DNA from: Thraustochytrium sp. TN22
Taxonomy: Eukaryota > Sar > Bigyra > Thraustochytrida > Thraustochytriidae
Direction: 5' to 3'
DNA length: 64,000 bases
Assembly (NCBI GenBank): GCA_013306675.1
Contig: JABLUY010000021.1
Span: 5,984 to 69,983 of the forward strand
Shown here: positions 9,883-17,923 of the stretch, one piece after another
How the letters are laid out: each line of letters starts with the position of its first letter
Position numbering within the stretch: position 1 is the first letter of the stretch
The notes under the pieces: generated by a model
What the model was told of the DNA's origin: nothing
The model's database searches: none
Seen by the model: only the letters and a program-made list of their open reading frames with translations
Translations under genes and position numbers: made by a program

Positions 9883-12747
9883 ATGTCGCAGTTCGTGACG
9901 GAGTACGCCAGGACCGGGCTCTCCGGGTGCCGCGGGTGCGAGAGCAAGATCGGCAAGAGCGAGCTGCGGCTGGCCTTTCTGGTGCAGAGCGCGTACCGCG
10001 ACGGCAAGGACCCGCACTGGCACCACTTCGACTGCTTCTTCGCAAAGCCGCGCGGGCTGACGTCGACGGCGCTGCTCAAGGGCTTTTCGGCGCTGCGGCC
10101 GGCGGACCAGGACCGGATCGAGGCCAAGGTGAGCGGCGGCAACAAGGGCGCCAAGGCGGCGAGCGGAGGCAAGCGCAAGGCCGACGTGAAAGAAGAGGCG
10201 GCGACGGCGACGAAGCGGGCCAAGAGCGAGGACTCGGAGGATACGGCGGCCAAGGCTCAGAGCGACGAGCTCTGGGCGATCCAGGACGAGCTGGAGGAGC
10301 ACGCGGACGCGCAGTGCCTGCGCAGTCTGCTGCAGCGCAACAAGGTCCACTTGCGCGGCGGAGAGAGGAAGGAGACGCTGGTGCCGCGCGTCGCCAAGCT
10401 CATCCTCTTTGGCGTGCCGCCCACGTGCGCGGAGTGCGAGTCGCCGTGGCCCCTGCGGCTAAACGAGGAAACGGGGCGCTGGGAGTGCGGCGCACGCCTC
10501 GAGTACTCGGCGTGCCCGTACTCGCTGACACCCGCGGAGACGAGCACCAAGGTGCTGGTGCTGCCCAAGCCCAAGGCGGCCAAGGCGGCCAAGGCAGCCA
10601 AGGCGGCCAAGGCGACCAAGGCGACCAAGGGCAAGAAGAAGAATGCCGAGGAGCAGGCGACGCCGGCCAAGGCCAAGAAGCTGACGGCTGCGCAGGCGCG
10701 GGAGCAAGCTTACCTGGAGAGCATGGCGCGGCTTGCGGAGCGTTTCGCGGAGCCGCGCGTGCCCGTGACCAAGACCGACGGCGTCGCGGCTGCGCAGGCC
10801 GCGGCGGCGCAGGCCGGCAAGGTGTTCGCAGGTCTGGTGTTTGCCCACGCGCGGCCCAAGGAGGCATCTGCGGGCGAAATGCGCAAGCTGGTCGAGGAGC
10901 ACGGCGGCGTGTGGAGCGACCGCGTAACATCCAAAGTTTCCTTCCTGATCGAGGATTCGACCCAGTATGACGAGGCGCACACCAAGGTCAAGTCGGCGCG
11001 CAAGAACGGCGTGCACGTGGTGCTCGACTCTTTCGTCAAGCACTCCATTCAGAACCACATGCTCATGGACTCGGGCCGGTACCGTCTGGACGCGCGCGGC
11101 GGCGCGAGGGACACGCCGCTGGGCCTGGACGAGGACTTCAAGGAGAACCCGGAGGAGACTGAGTTCGTGCCGGAAGGCGCGCGCGTGCCGCTGCACTCGT
11201 CGGCGCGCAAGGCGCTGGGCGACAGCGCCCGCGTGCTGGACCTGGGCGGTACAGCCGTGTACCACGCGGTCCTGGCGCAGGCCGACATTGAGTCCGGCCG
11301 CAACTCGTACTACAAGATGCAGGTGCTGCAGCACGGCGGCGCCTACTTCGTTTCGCGCGAGTACGGGCGCACGGGCACGACGATCCGCAACAACAAGCTG
11401 GACAAGTACACGACGGCCGCCTCGGCCATCTTTGCTTTCATCGAGCTCTTTGTCGAGAAGACTGGCAATGACTGGGAAACGCGCGACGACTTCGAGAAGG
11501 TGCCGGGCAAGTTCGAGTACGTGGAGACGCGGCTCCTGGACCCGGCGGCCACCGCGGCAGCCCAGCAGAAGCAAGGCGCCGGAGCGGCGGCGGTGCAGAC
11601 CGAAGAGCAGCTGCACGCGCGCGTGGTGGACCTGATTGAGCTCATCTTCAACGAGCGGCTCATGGAGACGGCCATGATGGAGATGGACATTGACCTGCAA
11701 AAGTTCCCGCTGGGCGCGCTCACGCCGCAGCACGTAGACAAGGGCTACCGCGCGCTGACGGAGATCCAGGACGTGCTCAGCGGCGCCACGGCCTCGCGCG
11801 ACGCGGCGCACAGGCAGCAGCAGCTCGTGGCGCTCTCCAACAAGTTCTTTCACATCATCCCTTCGCAAACGATTGGCATCATCGACACGGACGAGAAGGT
11901 GGCGACAAAGGTCAAGCTCGTGGACGCGCTGCGCGACATGGAGGTGGCAGCCCGCTTTTTGAGCGCCAAGGAACAGGACGCCGCGAGCAAGCAAACGAAG
12001 ACCGAGGCGCAGACCAAGTACGAGATGCTCAAGACGCGGCTCGCGCCGATCGAGGTGGGCGGCACGGACTGGGCGCGCCTCGACGAGTGGGTGCAGAATA
12101 CGAAAACGCTCGGCTACAGCCGCTGGGGCACGCTCAAGTTGGTGGACGCCTTCGCCGTGGACCGCGAGGGCGAGCTGGCGCGTTTCGACACGCGCGGCGC
12201 GCCCCTCGCCAACCACAAGCTGCTCTGGCACGGCAGCCGCACCACCAATTACTGCGGCATCCTCTCGCAGGGCTTGCGCATCGCGCCGCCAGAGGCGCCG
12301 CGCTCCGGCTACCGCTTCGGCAAGGGCGTCTACTTCGCCGACGCGGTGTCTAAGAGCGCCGCCTACTGCCGCACGGCCGGCACCGACGACATGCTCATCA
12401 TGGCCTGCGAGGTCGCGCTCGGCACCGAGTACGAGGCGTACCGGGACGAGTACATGGAGAAGCCGCGCAAGGGCACCGACTCGACGCACGCCATGGGCTC
12501 CATCGTCCCGGACCCGGCCCGGGACGTTTCCACGCCCGAAGGCATCGTTATTCCCACCGGTCCGTGCAAGCGCAACAATGTGCGCAGCTCTTGCGACGCC
12601 AACGAGTTCATCATTTACGACGTCGCCCAGGTTCGCATCCGCTACCTGCTGCGCCTCTCCACCAACGCCGCGAAGCGGCCCCCACCCACCGGCGCCGTCA
12701 CCTCGCCCAGGGGTGACGACATTACCCCGCCCAACGCGCTCGTCTAA
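9883..12747 (+). CDS. PARP: Poly(ADP-ribose) polymerase, PARP1-type
   Basis: Predicted 954-aa nuclear NAD+ ADP-ribosyltransferase of DNA-break signalling. Domains in order: one PARP-type zinc finger (C16, C19, H48, C51); a Lys-rich linker; a PADR1/zinc-ribbon region with CAEC and later Cys (about 150-220); a second Ala/Lys linker; BRCT (about 315-380); WGR (about 460-560, with YGRTGTT); the helical regulatory domain (about 580-720); and the ART catalytic domain. The H-Y-E triad is present: H783 in LWHGSR, Y817 in GKGVYFAD and E908 in NEFIIYD. The 34-residue H-to-Y spacing equals that of human PARP1. Human PARP1 has two N-terminal fingers plus a third zinc domain; only one PARP-type finger is visible here. 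The start is the ATG in GCCATGTCG, ten residues before the finger. The gene is uninterrupted. Confidence 0.93.
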   Translation: MSQFVTEYARTGLSGCRGCESKIGKSELRLAFLVQSAYRDGKDPHWHHFDCFFAKPRGLTSTALLKGFSALRPADQDRIEAKVSGGNKGAKAASGGKRKADVKEEAATATKRAKSEDSEDTAAKAQSDELWAIQDELEEHADAQCLRSLLQRNKVHLRGGERKETLVPRVAKLILFGVPPTCAECESPWPLRLNEETGRWECGARLEYSACPYSLTPAETSTKVLVLPKPKAAKAAKAAKAAKATKATKGKKKNAEEQATPAKAKKLTAAQAREQAYLESMARLAERFAEPRVPVTKTDGVAAAQAAAAQAGKVFAGLVFAHARPKEASAGEMRKLVEEHGGVWSDRVTSKVSFLIEDSTQYDEAHTKVKSARKNGVHVVLDSFVKHSIQNHMLMDSGRYRLDARGGARDTPLGLDEDFKENPEETEFVPEGARVPLHSSARKALGDSARVLDLGGTAVYHAVLAQADIESGRNSYYKMQVLQHGGAYFVSREYGRTGTTIRNNKLDKYTTAASAIFAFIELFVEKTGNDWETRDDFEKVPGKFEYVETRLLDPAATAAAQQKQGAGAAAVQTEEQLHARVVDLIELIFNERLMETAMMEMDIDLQKFPLGALTPQHVDKGYRALTEIQDVLSGATASRDAAHRQQQLVALSNKFFHIIPSQTIGIIDTDEKVATKVKLVDALRDMEVAARFLSAKEQDAASKQTKTEAQTKYEMLKTRLAPIEVGGTDWARLDEWVQNTKTLGYSRWGTLKLVDAFAVDREGELARFDTRGAPLANHKLLWHGSRTTNYCGILSQGLRIAPPEAPRSGYRFGKGVYFADAVSKSAAYCRTAGTDDMLIMACEVALGTEYEAYRDEYMEKPRKGTDSTHAMGSIVPDPARDVSTPEGIVIPTGPCKRNNVRSSCDANEFIIYDVAQVRIRYLLRLSTNAAKRPPPTGAVTSPRGDDITPPNALV

Positions 12748-13353
12748 GATAACCCAAACTAAACTCAACGACAAACGTGAATTGATCTTCTTCATCGTAC
12801 TTGCAGAGTCCAGCTTGCCGAGCGACCAGCCGTACGAGGTCAGCGTCCGCCCAGCTGCCTGGCTGATCTACGGCAGCACGAGCCGGAAGCTCGTCTGAGC
12901 CACCACCAGCAGGAGCAGCTGCAGCGGCAGGAAGCTCGGCACGGGCCCTTTCCTCTCTGGCCATCCGATGATCCGACTCCGCTTGCAGGCCTCTAGGCCT
13001 AGCAGCTCTGGCTCGTCGACGTCCCGGGATTGGATTGGAGAGGAACTTGACTCGGAACTTGATGGAAGCCCTCTCACAGTTAACCTTAGTTTTCTTTAGT
13101 AGCATGGCAGCCTCGCGGGCCGCGGCGCCTCACGGAACCCTTCGTTGTGCCTGTTGTGCCTGCCGCTCTGCCGCTGCACGCACTGCAGCGTCCCGTGGCC
13201 GCGCGGAACGCGCTTCCGCTGCTCCAGCTGCCTCCAGCTGCCTCAGGTGCCTCCAGCTTGCTGCTGGTGCAGCTGCGGCGAGCTGCTGCGCCACGACTTG
13301 GAGCGCAGCGGCAAACACGCAACCCACGAGAGGCAGCCGACGCAGCGCAGCAG
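12748..13353. other. Intergenic upstream of the 829-bp tandem array
   Basis: No supported gene. Presumably holds the promoter of the first array unit; the later units have only the 3' part of the preceding unit upstream of them. Confidence 0.5.
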
Positions 13354-13405
13354 AGGCTCGCGAGCGGCGGCGGAGCGCGCGGACGGACGCAGCTGACAAG
13401 ATAAG

Positions 13406-14095
13406 ATGCTGCAGGCGGTGCAGCGCATCCGCGAGGCGCCAGCGCCGCCCGTGCGCAGCGCGCTGTCGAGGCGCGCGGAAAGCAGACGGGCGGCCGAGAA
13501 GGCGGAGGAGGAGGCCACCGGCAAGCTACCGAGCGGCGTCTGGGCGGATGCCTTCTCGCTACGCGTCAAGGTCAAGGAGGCGCTGCTGGAGGACGCAGAC
13601 ACGGCCGCCGTCCACACGCAGCTCATGCGCGCCTTCTTCTCCAGCTGGGTCTTCACGCCGGAGCGCTCGCTGGTCGGCCTAGTTAGCAAGCTCACCTCCA
13701 TCCCGGTGCCGGCCACCTCGCTAGAGGACATTCAGGAGTGCGACTTTGACGACTGCCCCGCTGACGGCGAGACCTACGACTTCGACCACGACGGCGTCGT
13801 CATGTTCCGCCTCATGGAGCGCAATGACTCGCCCAAGGAGTGCGAGACCCTGTTCAGCTGGAACCCCTTCAATATGGGCCTCACCTGGTTTGGCACAGCG
13901 CGCCGCCACGACGGCTTCGAGTTCTACTTCGGGTCCGGCCTGGACGGCACCAACCGCTGGGACGTGCGCATGCTCCTCGGCTTTCACCGCCTCTATTCCC
14001 GCGTCCTCCTCGCCGCCGCCGTCGCGGACCTACAGCGCCAGTACGGCGCCGACAACGTCGAAATTCTCAACTACGACAACTTGAATGACAAGTAA
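13406..14095 (+). CDS. Unknown 229-aa protein, tandem copy 1
   Basis: Starts MLQAVQRIREAP; no family recognised. The N-terminal 45 residues are Arg/Ala/Glu-rich and probably helical. The remainder looks like a compact soluble alpha/beta domain with conserved aromatic and acidic segments: AFFSSWVFTPERSLVGLV, TYDFDHDGVVMFRL, GFEFYFGSGLDG and MLLGFHRLYSRVLLAA. No signal peptide or membrane helix. The same motifs in diverged form in copy 5 show that this family evolves as protein. The frame ends AATGACAAGTAA, but that stop overlaps a good donor site (AA/GTAAGA), so the real C-terminus may be spliced (see the intron entry). Confidence 0.75.
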   Translation: MLQAVQRIREAPAPPVRSALSRRAESRRAAEKAEEEATGKLPSGVWADAFSLRVKVKEALLEDADTAAVHTQLMRAFFSSWVFTPERSLVGLVSKLTSIPVPATSLEDIQECDFDDCPADGETYDFDHDGVVMFRLMERNDSPKECETLFSWNPFNMGLTWFGTARRHDGFEFYFGSGLDGTNRWDVRMLLGFHRLYSRVLLAAAVADLQRQYGADNVEILNYDNLNDK

Positions 14096-14184
14096 GAAAG
14101 CTGACCTGCCTCGAACGTGCCTTTGCCTTTTTTCTTGTCTTGCCTCGCGCTGCCTTTGCATAAGACCCTGATCGTCCGTTGCAG
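14092..14184 (+). other. Candidate intron at the end of array copy 1 (also after copies 2 and 3)
   Basis: A GTAAGA donor at 14092, a CTGAC branch-like motif just after it, a T/C-rich stretch and a TTGCAG acceptor ending at 14184 make a credible 93-nt intron. It recurs 829 and 1658 bp downstream. Splicing would remove the in-frame TAA and extend the protein by 15 residues (LASGGGARGRTQLTR) to a TAA that directly abuts the next unit's ATG. Not proven; the unspliced stop is equally possible. Confidence 0.4.
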
Positions 14185-14234
14185 GCTCGCGAGCGGCGGC
14201 GGAGCGCGCGGACGGACGCAGCTGACAAGATAAG

Positions 14235-14924
14235 ATGCTGCAGGCGGTGCAGCGCATCCGCGAGGCGCCAGCGCCGCCCGTGCGCAGCGCGCTGTCGAGG
14301 CGCGCGGAAAGCAGACGGGCGGCCGAGAAGGCGGAGGAGGAGGCCACCGGCAAGCTACCGAGCGGCGTCTGGGCGGATGCCTTCTCGCTACGCGTCAAGG
14401 TCAAGGAGGCGCTGCTGGAGGACGCAGACACGGCCGCCGTCCACACGCAGCTCATGCGCGCCTTCTTCTCCAGCTGGGTCTTCACGCCGGAGCGCTCGCT
14501 GGTCGGCCTAGTTAGCAAGCTCACCTCCATCCCGGTGCCGGCCACCTCGCTAGAGGACATTCAGGAGTGCGACTTTGACGACTGCCCCGCTGACGGCGAG
14601 ACCTACGACTTCGACCACGACGGCGTCGTCATGTTCCGCCTCATGGAGCGCAATGACTCGCCCAAGGAGTGCGAGACCCTGTTCAGCTGGAACCCCTTCA
14701 ATATGGGCCTCACCTGGTTTGGCACAGCGCGCCGCCACGACGGCTTCGAGTTCTACTTCGGGTCCGGCCTGGACGGCACCAACCGCTGGGACGTGCGCAT
14801 GCTCCTCGGCTTTCACCGCCTCTATTCCCGCGTCCTCCTCGCCGCCGCCGTCGCGGACCTACAGCGCCAGTACGGCGCCGACAACGTCGAAATTCTCAAC
14901 TACGACAACTTGAATGACAAGTAA
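14235..14924 (+). CDS. Unknown 229-aa protein, tandem copy 2
   Basis: Protein identical to copy 1, exactly 829 bp downstream. Its upstream region is the 3' spacer of copy 1 (candidate intron plus the short GCTCGCGAGC segment), so it does not have the promoter context of copy 1. Whether copies 2-4 are independently transcribed, or are parts of one long transcript, cannot be told from sequence. Confidence 0.7.
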   Translation: MLQAVQRIREAPAPPVRSALSRRAESRRAAEKAEEEATGKLPSGVWADAFSLRVKVKEALLEDADTAAVHTQLMRAFFSSWVFTPERSLVGLVSKLTSIPVPATSLEDIQECDFDDCPADGETYDFDHDGVVMFRLMERNDSPKECETLFSWNPFNMGLTWFGTARRHDGFEFYFGSGLDGTNRWDVRMLLGFHRLYSRVLLAAAVADLQRQYGADNVEILNYDNLNDK

Positions 14925-15063
14925 GAAAGCTGACCTGCCTCGAACGTGCCTTTGCCTTTTTTCTTGTCTTGCCTCGCGCTGCCTTTGCATAAGACCCTGA
15001 TCGTCCGTTGCAGGCTCGCGAGCGGCGGCGGAGCGCGCGGACGGACGCAGCTGACAAGATAAG

Positions 15064-15753
15064 ATGCTGCAGGCGGTGCAGCGCATCCGCGAGGCGCCAG
15101 CGCCGCCCGTGCGCAGCGCGCTGTCGAGGCGCGCGGAAAGCAGACGGGCGGCCGAGAAGGCGGAGGAGGAGGCCACCGGCAAGCTACCGAGCGGCGTCTG
15201 GGCGGATGCCTTCTCGCTACGCGTCAAGGTCAAGGAGGCGCTGCTGGAGGACGCAGACACGGCCGCCGTCCACACGCAGCTCATGCGCGCCTTCTTCTCC
15301 AGCTGGGTCTTCACGCCGGAGCGCTCGCTGGTCGGCCTAGTTAGCAAGCTCACCTCCATCCCGGTGCCGGCCACCTCGCTAGAGGACATTCAGGAGTGCG
15401 ACTTTGACGACTGCCCCGCTGACGGCGAGACCTACGACTTCGACCACGACGGCGTCGTCATGTTCCGCCTCATGGAGCGCAATGACTCGCCCAAGGAGTG
15501 CGAGACCCTGTTCAGCTGGAACCCCTTCAATATGGGCCTCACCTGGTTTGGCACAGCGCGCCGCCACGACGGCTTCGAGTTCTACTTCGGGTCCGGCCTG
15601 GACGGCACCAACCGCTGGGACGTGCGCATGCTCCTCGGCTTTCACCGCCTCTATTCCCGCGTCCTCCTCGCCGCCGCCGTCGCGGACCTACAGCGCCAGT
15701 ACGGCGCCGACAACGTCGAAATTCTCAACTACGACAACTTGAATGACAAGTAA
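15064..15753 (+). CDS. Unknown 229-aa protein, tandem copy 3
   Basis: Protein identical to copies 1 and 2, again at an 829-bp offset and followed by the same candidate donor and acceptor sites. Confidence 0.7.
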   Translation: MLQAVQRIREAPAPPVRSALSRRAESRRAAEKAEEEATGKLPSGVWADAFSLRVKVKEALLEDADTAAVHTQLMRAFFSSWVFTPERSLVGLVSKLTSIPVPATSLEDIQECDFDDCPADGETYDFDHDGVVMFRLMERNDSPKECETLFSWNPFNMGLTWFGTARRHDGFEFYFGSGLDGTNRWDVRMLLGFHRLYSRVLLAAAVADLQRQYGADNVEILNYDNLNDK

Positions 15754-15892
15754 GAAAGCTGACCTGCCTCGAACGTGCCTTTGCCTTTTTTCTTGTCTTG
15801 CCTCGCGCTGCCTTTGCATAAGACCCTGATCGTCCGTTGCAGGCTCGCGAGCGGCGGCGGAGCGCGCGGACGGACGCAGCTGACAAGATAAG

Positions 15893-16330
15893 ATGCTGCA
15901 GGCGGTGCAGCGCATCCGCGAGGCGCCAGCGCCGCCCGTGCGCAGCGCGCTGTCGAGGCGCGCGGAAAGCAGACGGGCGGCCGAGAAGGCGGAGGAGGAG
16001 GCCACCGGCAAGCTACCGAGCGGCGTCTGGGCGGATGCCTTCTCGCTACGCGTCAAGGTCAAGGAGGCGCTGCTGGAGGACGCAGACACGGCCGCCGTCC
16101 ACACGCAGCTCATGCGCGCCTTCTTCTCCAGCTGGGTCTTCACGCCGGAGCGCTCGCTGGTCGGCCTAGTTAGCAAGCTCACCTCCATCCCGGTGCCGGC
16201 CACCTCGCTAGAGGACATTCAGGAGTGCGACTTTGACGACTGCCCCGCTGACGGCGAGACCTACGACTTCGACCACGACGGCGTCGTCATGTTCCGCCTC
16301 ATGGAGCGCAATGACTCGCCCAAGGAGTGC
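15893..16330 (+). pseudogene. Tandem copy 4, truncated by the (CCTTG)n array
   Basis: Identical to copies 1-3 for its first 146 codons, up to NDSPKEC, then replaced by the pentanucleotide satellite. Because CCTTG contains no stop in any frame, the frame stays open through the satellite as a CLALP repeat and on to 16957. The sequence does not show whether such a chimaeric protein is made. The conserved C-terminal half (from ETLFSW onward) is lost, so this copy is probably non-functional. Confidence 0.8.
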
Positions 16331-16876
16331 CTTGCCTTGCCTTGCCTTGCCTTGCCTTGCCTTGCCTTGCCTTGCCTTGCCTTGCCTTGCCTTGCCTTGC
16401 CTTGCCTTGCCTTGCCTTGCCTTGCCTTGCCTTGCCTTGCCTTGCCTTGCCTTGCCTTGCCTTGCCTTGCCTTGCCTTGCCTTGCCTTGCCTTGCCTTGC
16501 CTTGCCTTGCCTTGCCTTGCCTTGCCTTGCCTTGCCTTGCCTTGCCTTGCCTTGCCTTGCCTTGCCTTGCCTTGCCTTGCCTTGCCTTGCCTTGCCTTGC
16601 CTTGCCTTGCCTTGCCTTGCCTTGCCTTGCCTTGCCTTGCCTTGCCTTGCCTTGCCTTGCCTTGCCTTGCCTTGCCTTGCCTTGCCTTGCCTTGCCTTGC
16701 CTTGCCTTGCCTTGCCTTGCCTTGCCTTGCCTTGCCTTGCCTTGCCTTGCCTTGCCTTGCCTTGCCTTGCCTTGCCTTGCCTTGCCTTGCCTTGCCTTGC
16801 CTTGCCTTGCCTTGCCTTGCCTTGCCTTGCCTTGCCTTGCCTTGCCTTGCCTTGCCTTGCCTTGCCTTGCCTTGCC
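16330..16876. repeat. (CCTTG)n pentanucleotide satellite, about 109 units
   Basis: Uninterrupted CCTTG units for about 547 bp, degenerating at the right end (CCACACCTTGCCACGCC). It sits exactly at the breakpoint of array copy 4. The candidate intron of each 829-bp unit contains short CTTGCC-type motifs that could have seeded it. All six frames are open: on + it reads CLALP, on the other strand KARQG. Confidence 0.97.
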
Positions 16877-17114
16877 ACACCTTGCCACGCCTCGCCACGA
16901 TTCCGCCTGGGTTCCAGGAAGCTGCACGAGGACGCCCTCGCTCCCTGCGCGCACTGACGCAAGGTTGCCGGCCTTGTCCCATGAGCGTGACGCAAATGGC
17001 GTCGCAACGTGCGGCACGGCGCAGACAACGAATGCACCACAACTCTTCGTCAGTACGATGCTACGACTCGCCCGCAATGTTCGCGAGAAGACGCCGCCAC
17101 TGCCAGGTAGCCTC

Positions 17115-17683
17115 ATGATGGATGGCGTCCAGGAAGCGCAACGAGCAAAGGTGGGCGGCGTCTTCGCGGACGTTTCTCCGTGCGCGTCAAGGTGGCCCAG
17201 ACGGACGCGCCGAGTCTGCATACAGACTTCGTGCGCGCCTTCTTCTCGAGCTGGGCGTTCGCCCCGGAGCGACTCCTGGTTGCTGTGGTGAGCAAGGTGG
17301 CCGGGCTCGGCATCCCGGCGTCCTCGCTGGAGGACATTGAGGCGAGCCGCTTCGACCGTCACCCAGCCGATGGCAAGACGTACGACTTTGCGCACGACGG
17401 CGTGGTCATGTTTCGGCTCATGAAGCGCGTCGACTCGCCTGAGCACTGCGAGACGCTCTTCAGCTCCGAGCCCGAGAGCCTCGGGCTCACCTGGCTCGGA
17501 ACCTCGCTCGTCGACGACGGCTTCGAGCTGTCGTTTGGCTCCGCGATCGAGGGCGTCGACCGCTGGCCCATCAAGATGCTCCTCGGCTTTCATCGCGCCT
17601 ACTCGCGCCTGCTCCTCGCGGCCAGCGTGGCAAGCCTGCAAAGCAAGTACGGCGCGTCCAACGTCCACGTGGTTCATCAGTAG
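17115..17683 (+). pseudogene. Diverged fifth member of the 229-aa family, frameshifted
   Basis: From about 17136 the + strand encodes a relative of the array protein. Residues matching GKLPSGVWADAF lie in one frame (AKVGGVFADV) and the rest (FSVRVKV onward, to stop at 17681-17683) in another; comparison places a one-base deletion near 17172. Downstream the match is clear: AFFSSWAFAPERLLVAVV, TYDFAHDGVVMFRLM and MLLGFHRAYSRLLLAA, ending in HVVHQ. The frame after the shift has no ATG before the middle of the domain. It is either a pseudogene or a gene whose first exon is not visible. Much more diverged than copies 1-4, so it is an older duplicate. Confidence 0.7.
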
Positions 17684-17923
17684 CTCACGGTGCCTTAAGT
17701 TAGTCGATGTCTCCTGCCACTCGCAAACGTGAACTCGTCCAAGGTCTCCAGCTGCTTGTGGTGGAGCTGCTGCTGGTGCTTGCTGGTGGCGCCCGGGGCG
17801 CCCCTGCCTTGTCGCAGGTCTTCAAGTTGCCGCCGCTGGGTAAATAAAGCTTGATCACTCGCTGGCCGCTCCGCGTCGCAGCGCGCGCGGAGGTCGCCGG
17901 ACAGGACGGCGCGGGCGCGCTGC

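Larger units (their letters stand above)
13354..16330 (+). repeat. Direct tandem array: three full 829-bp units plus a truncated fourth
   Basis: The junction sequence AGGCTCGCGAGCGGCGGCGG recurs at 13354, 14183, 15012 and 15841, an exact 829-bp period. Units 1-3 encode identical 229-aa proteins and look base-for-base alike, including the non-coding spacer. Unit 4 matches until base 16330 (...AAGGAGTGC) and then runs into the pentanucleotide satellite. Such identity implies very recent amplification, gene conversion, or an assembly artefact. Confidence 0.95.

Noticed and set aside
10459-12795. 778-aa open frame antisense to PARP
   Set aside because: Arg/His/Val/Leu-rich mirror of a GC-rich gene; no motifs, while the other strand encodes a complete PARP.
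13354-16330. Transposon or retroelement explanation for the 829-bp array
   Set aside because: No terminal inverted repeats, target-site duplications, reverse transcriptase or transposase motifs; simple head-to-tail duplication explains it.
16330-16876. CRISPR-like array
   Set aside because: Units are 5 bp with no spacers, in a eukaryotic genome; this is a microsatellite.
16208-17677. 489-aa minus-strand frame containing a long KARQG repeat
   Set aside because: An artefact of the (CCTTG)n array, which has no stops in any frame.
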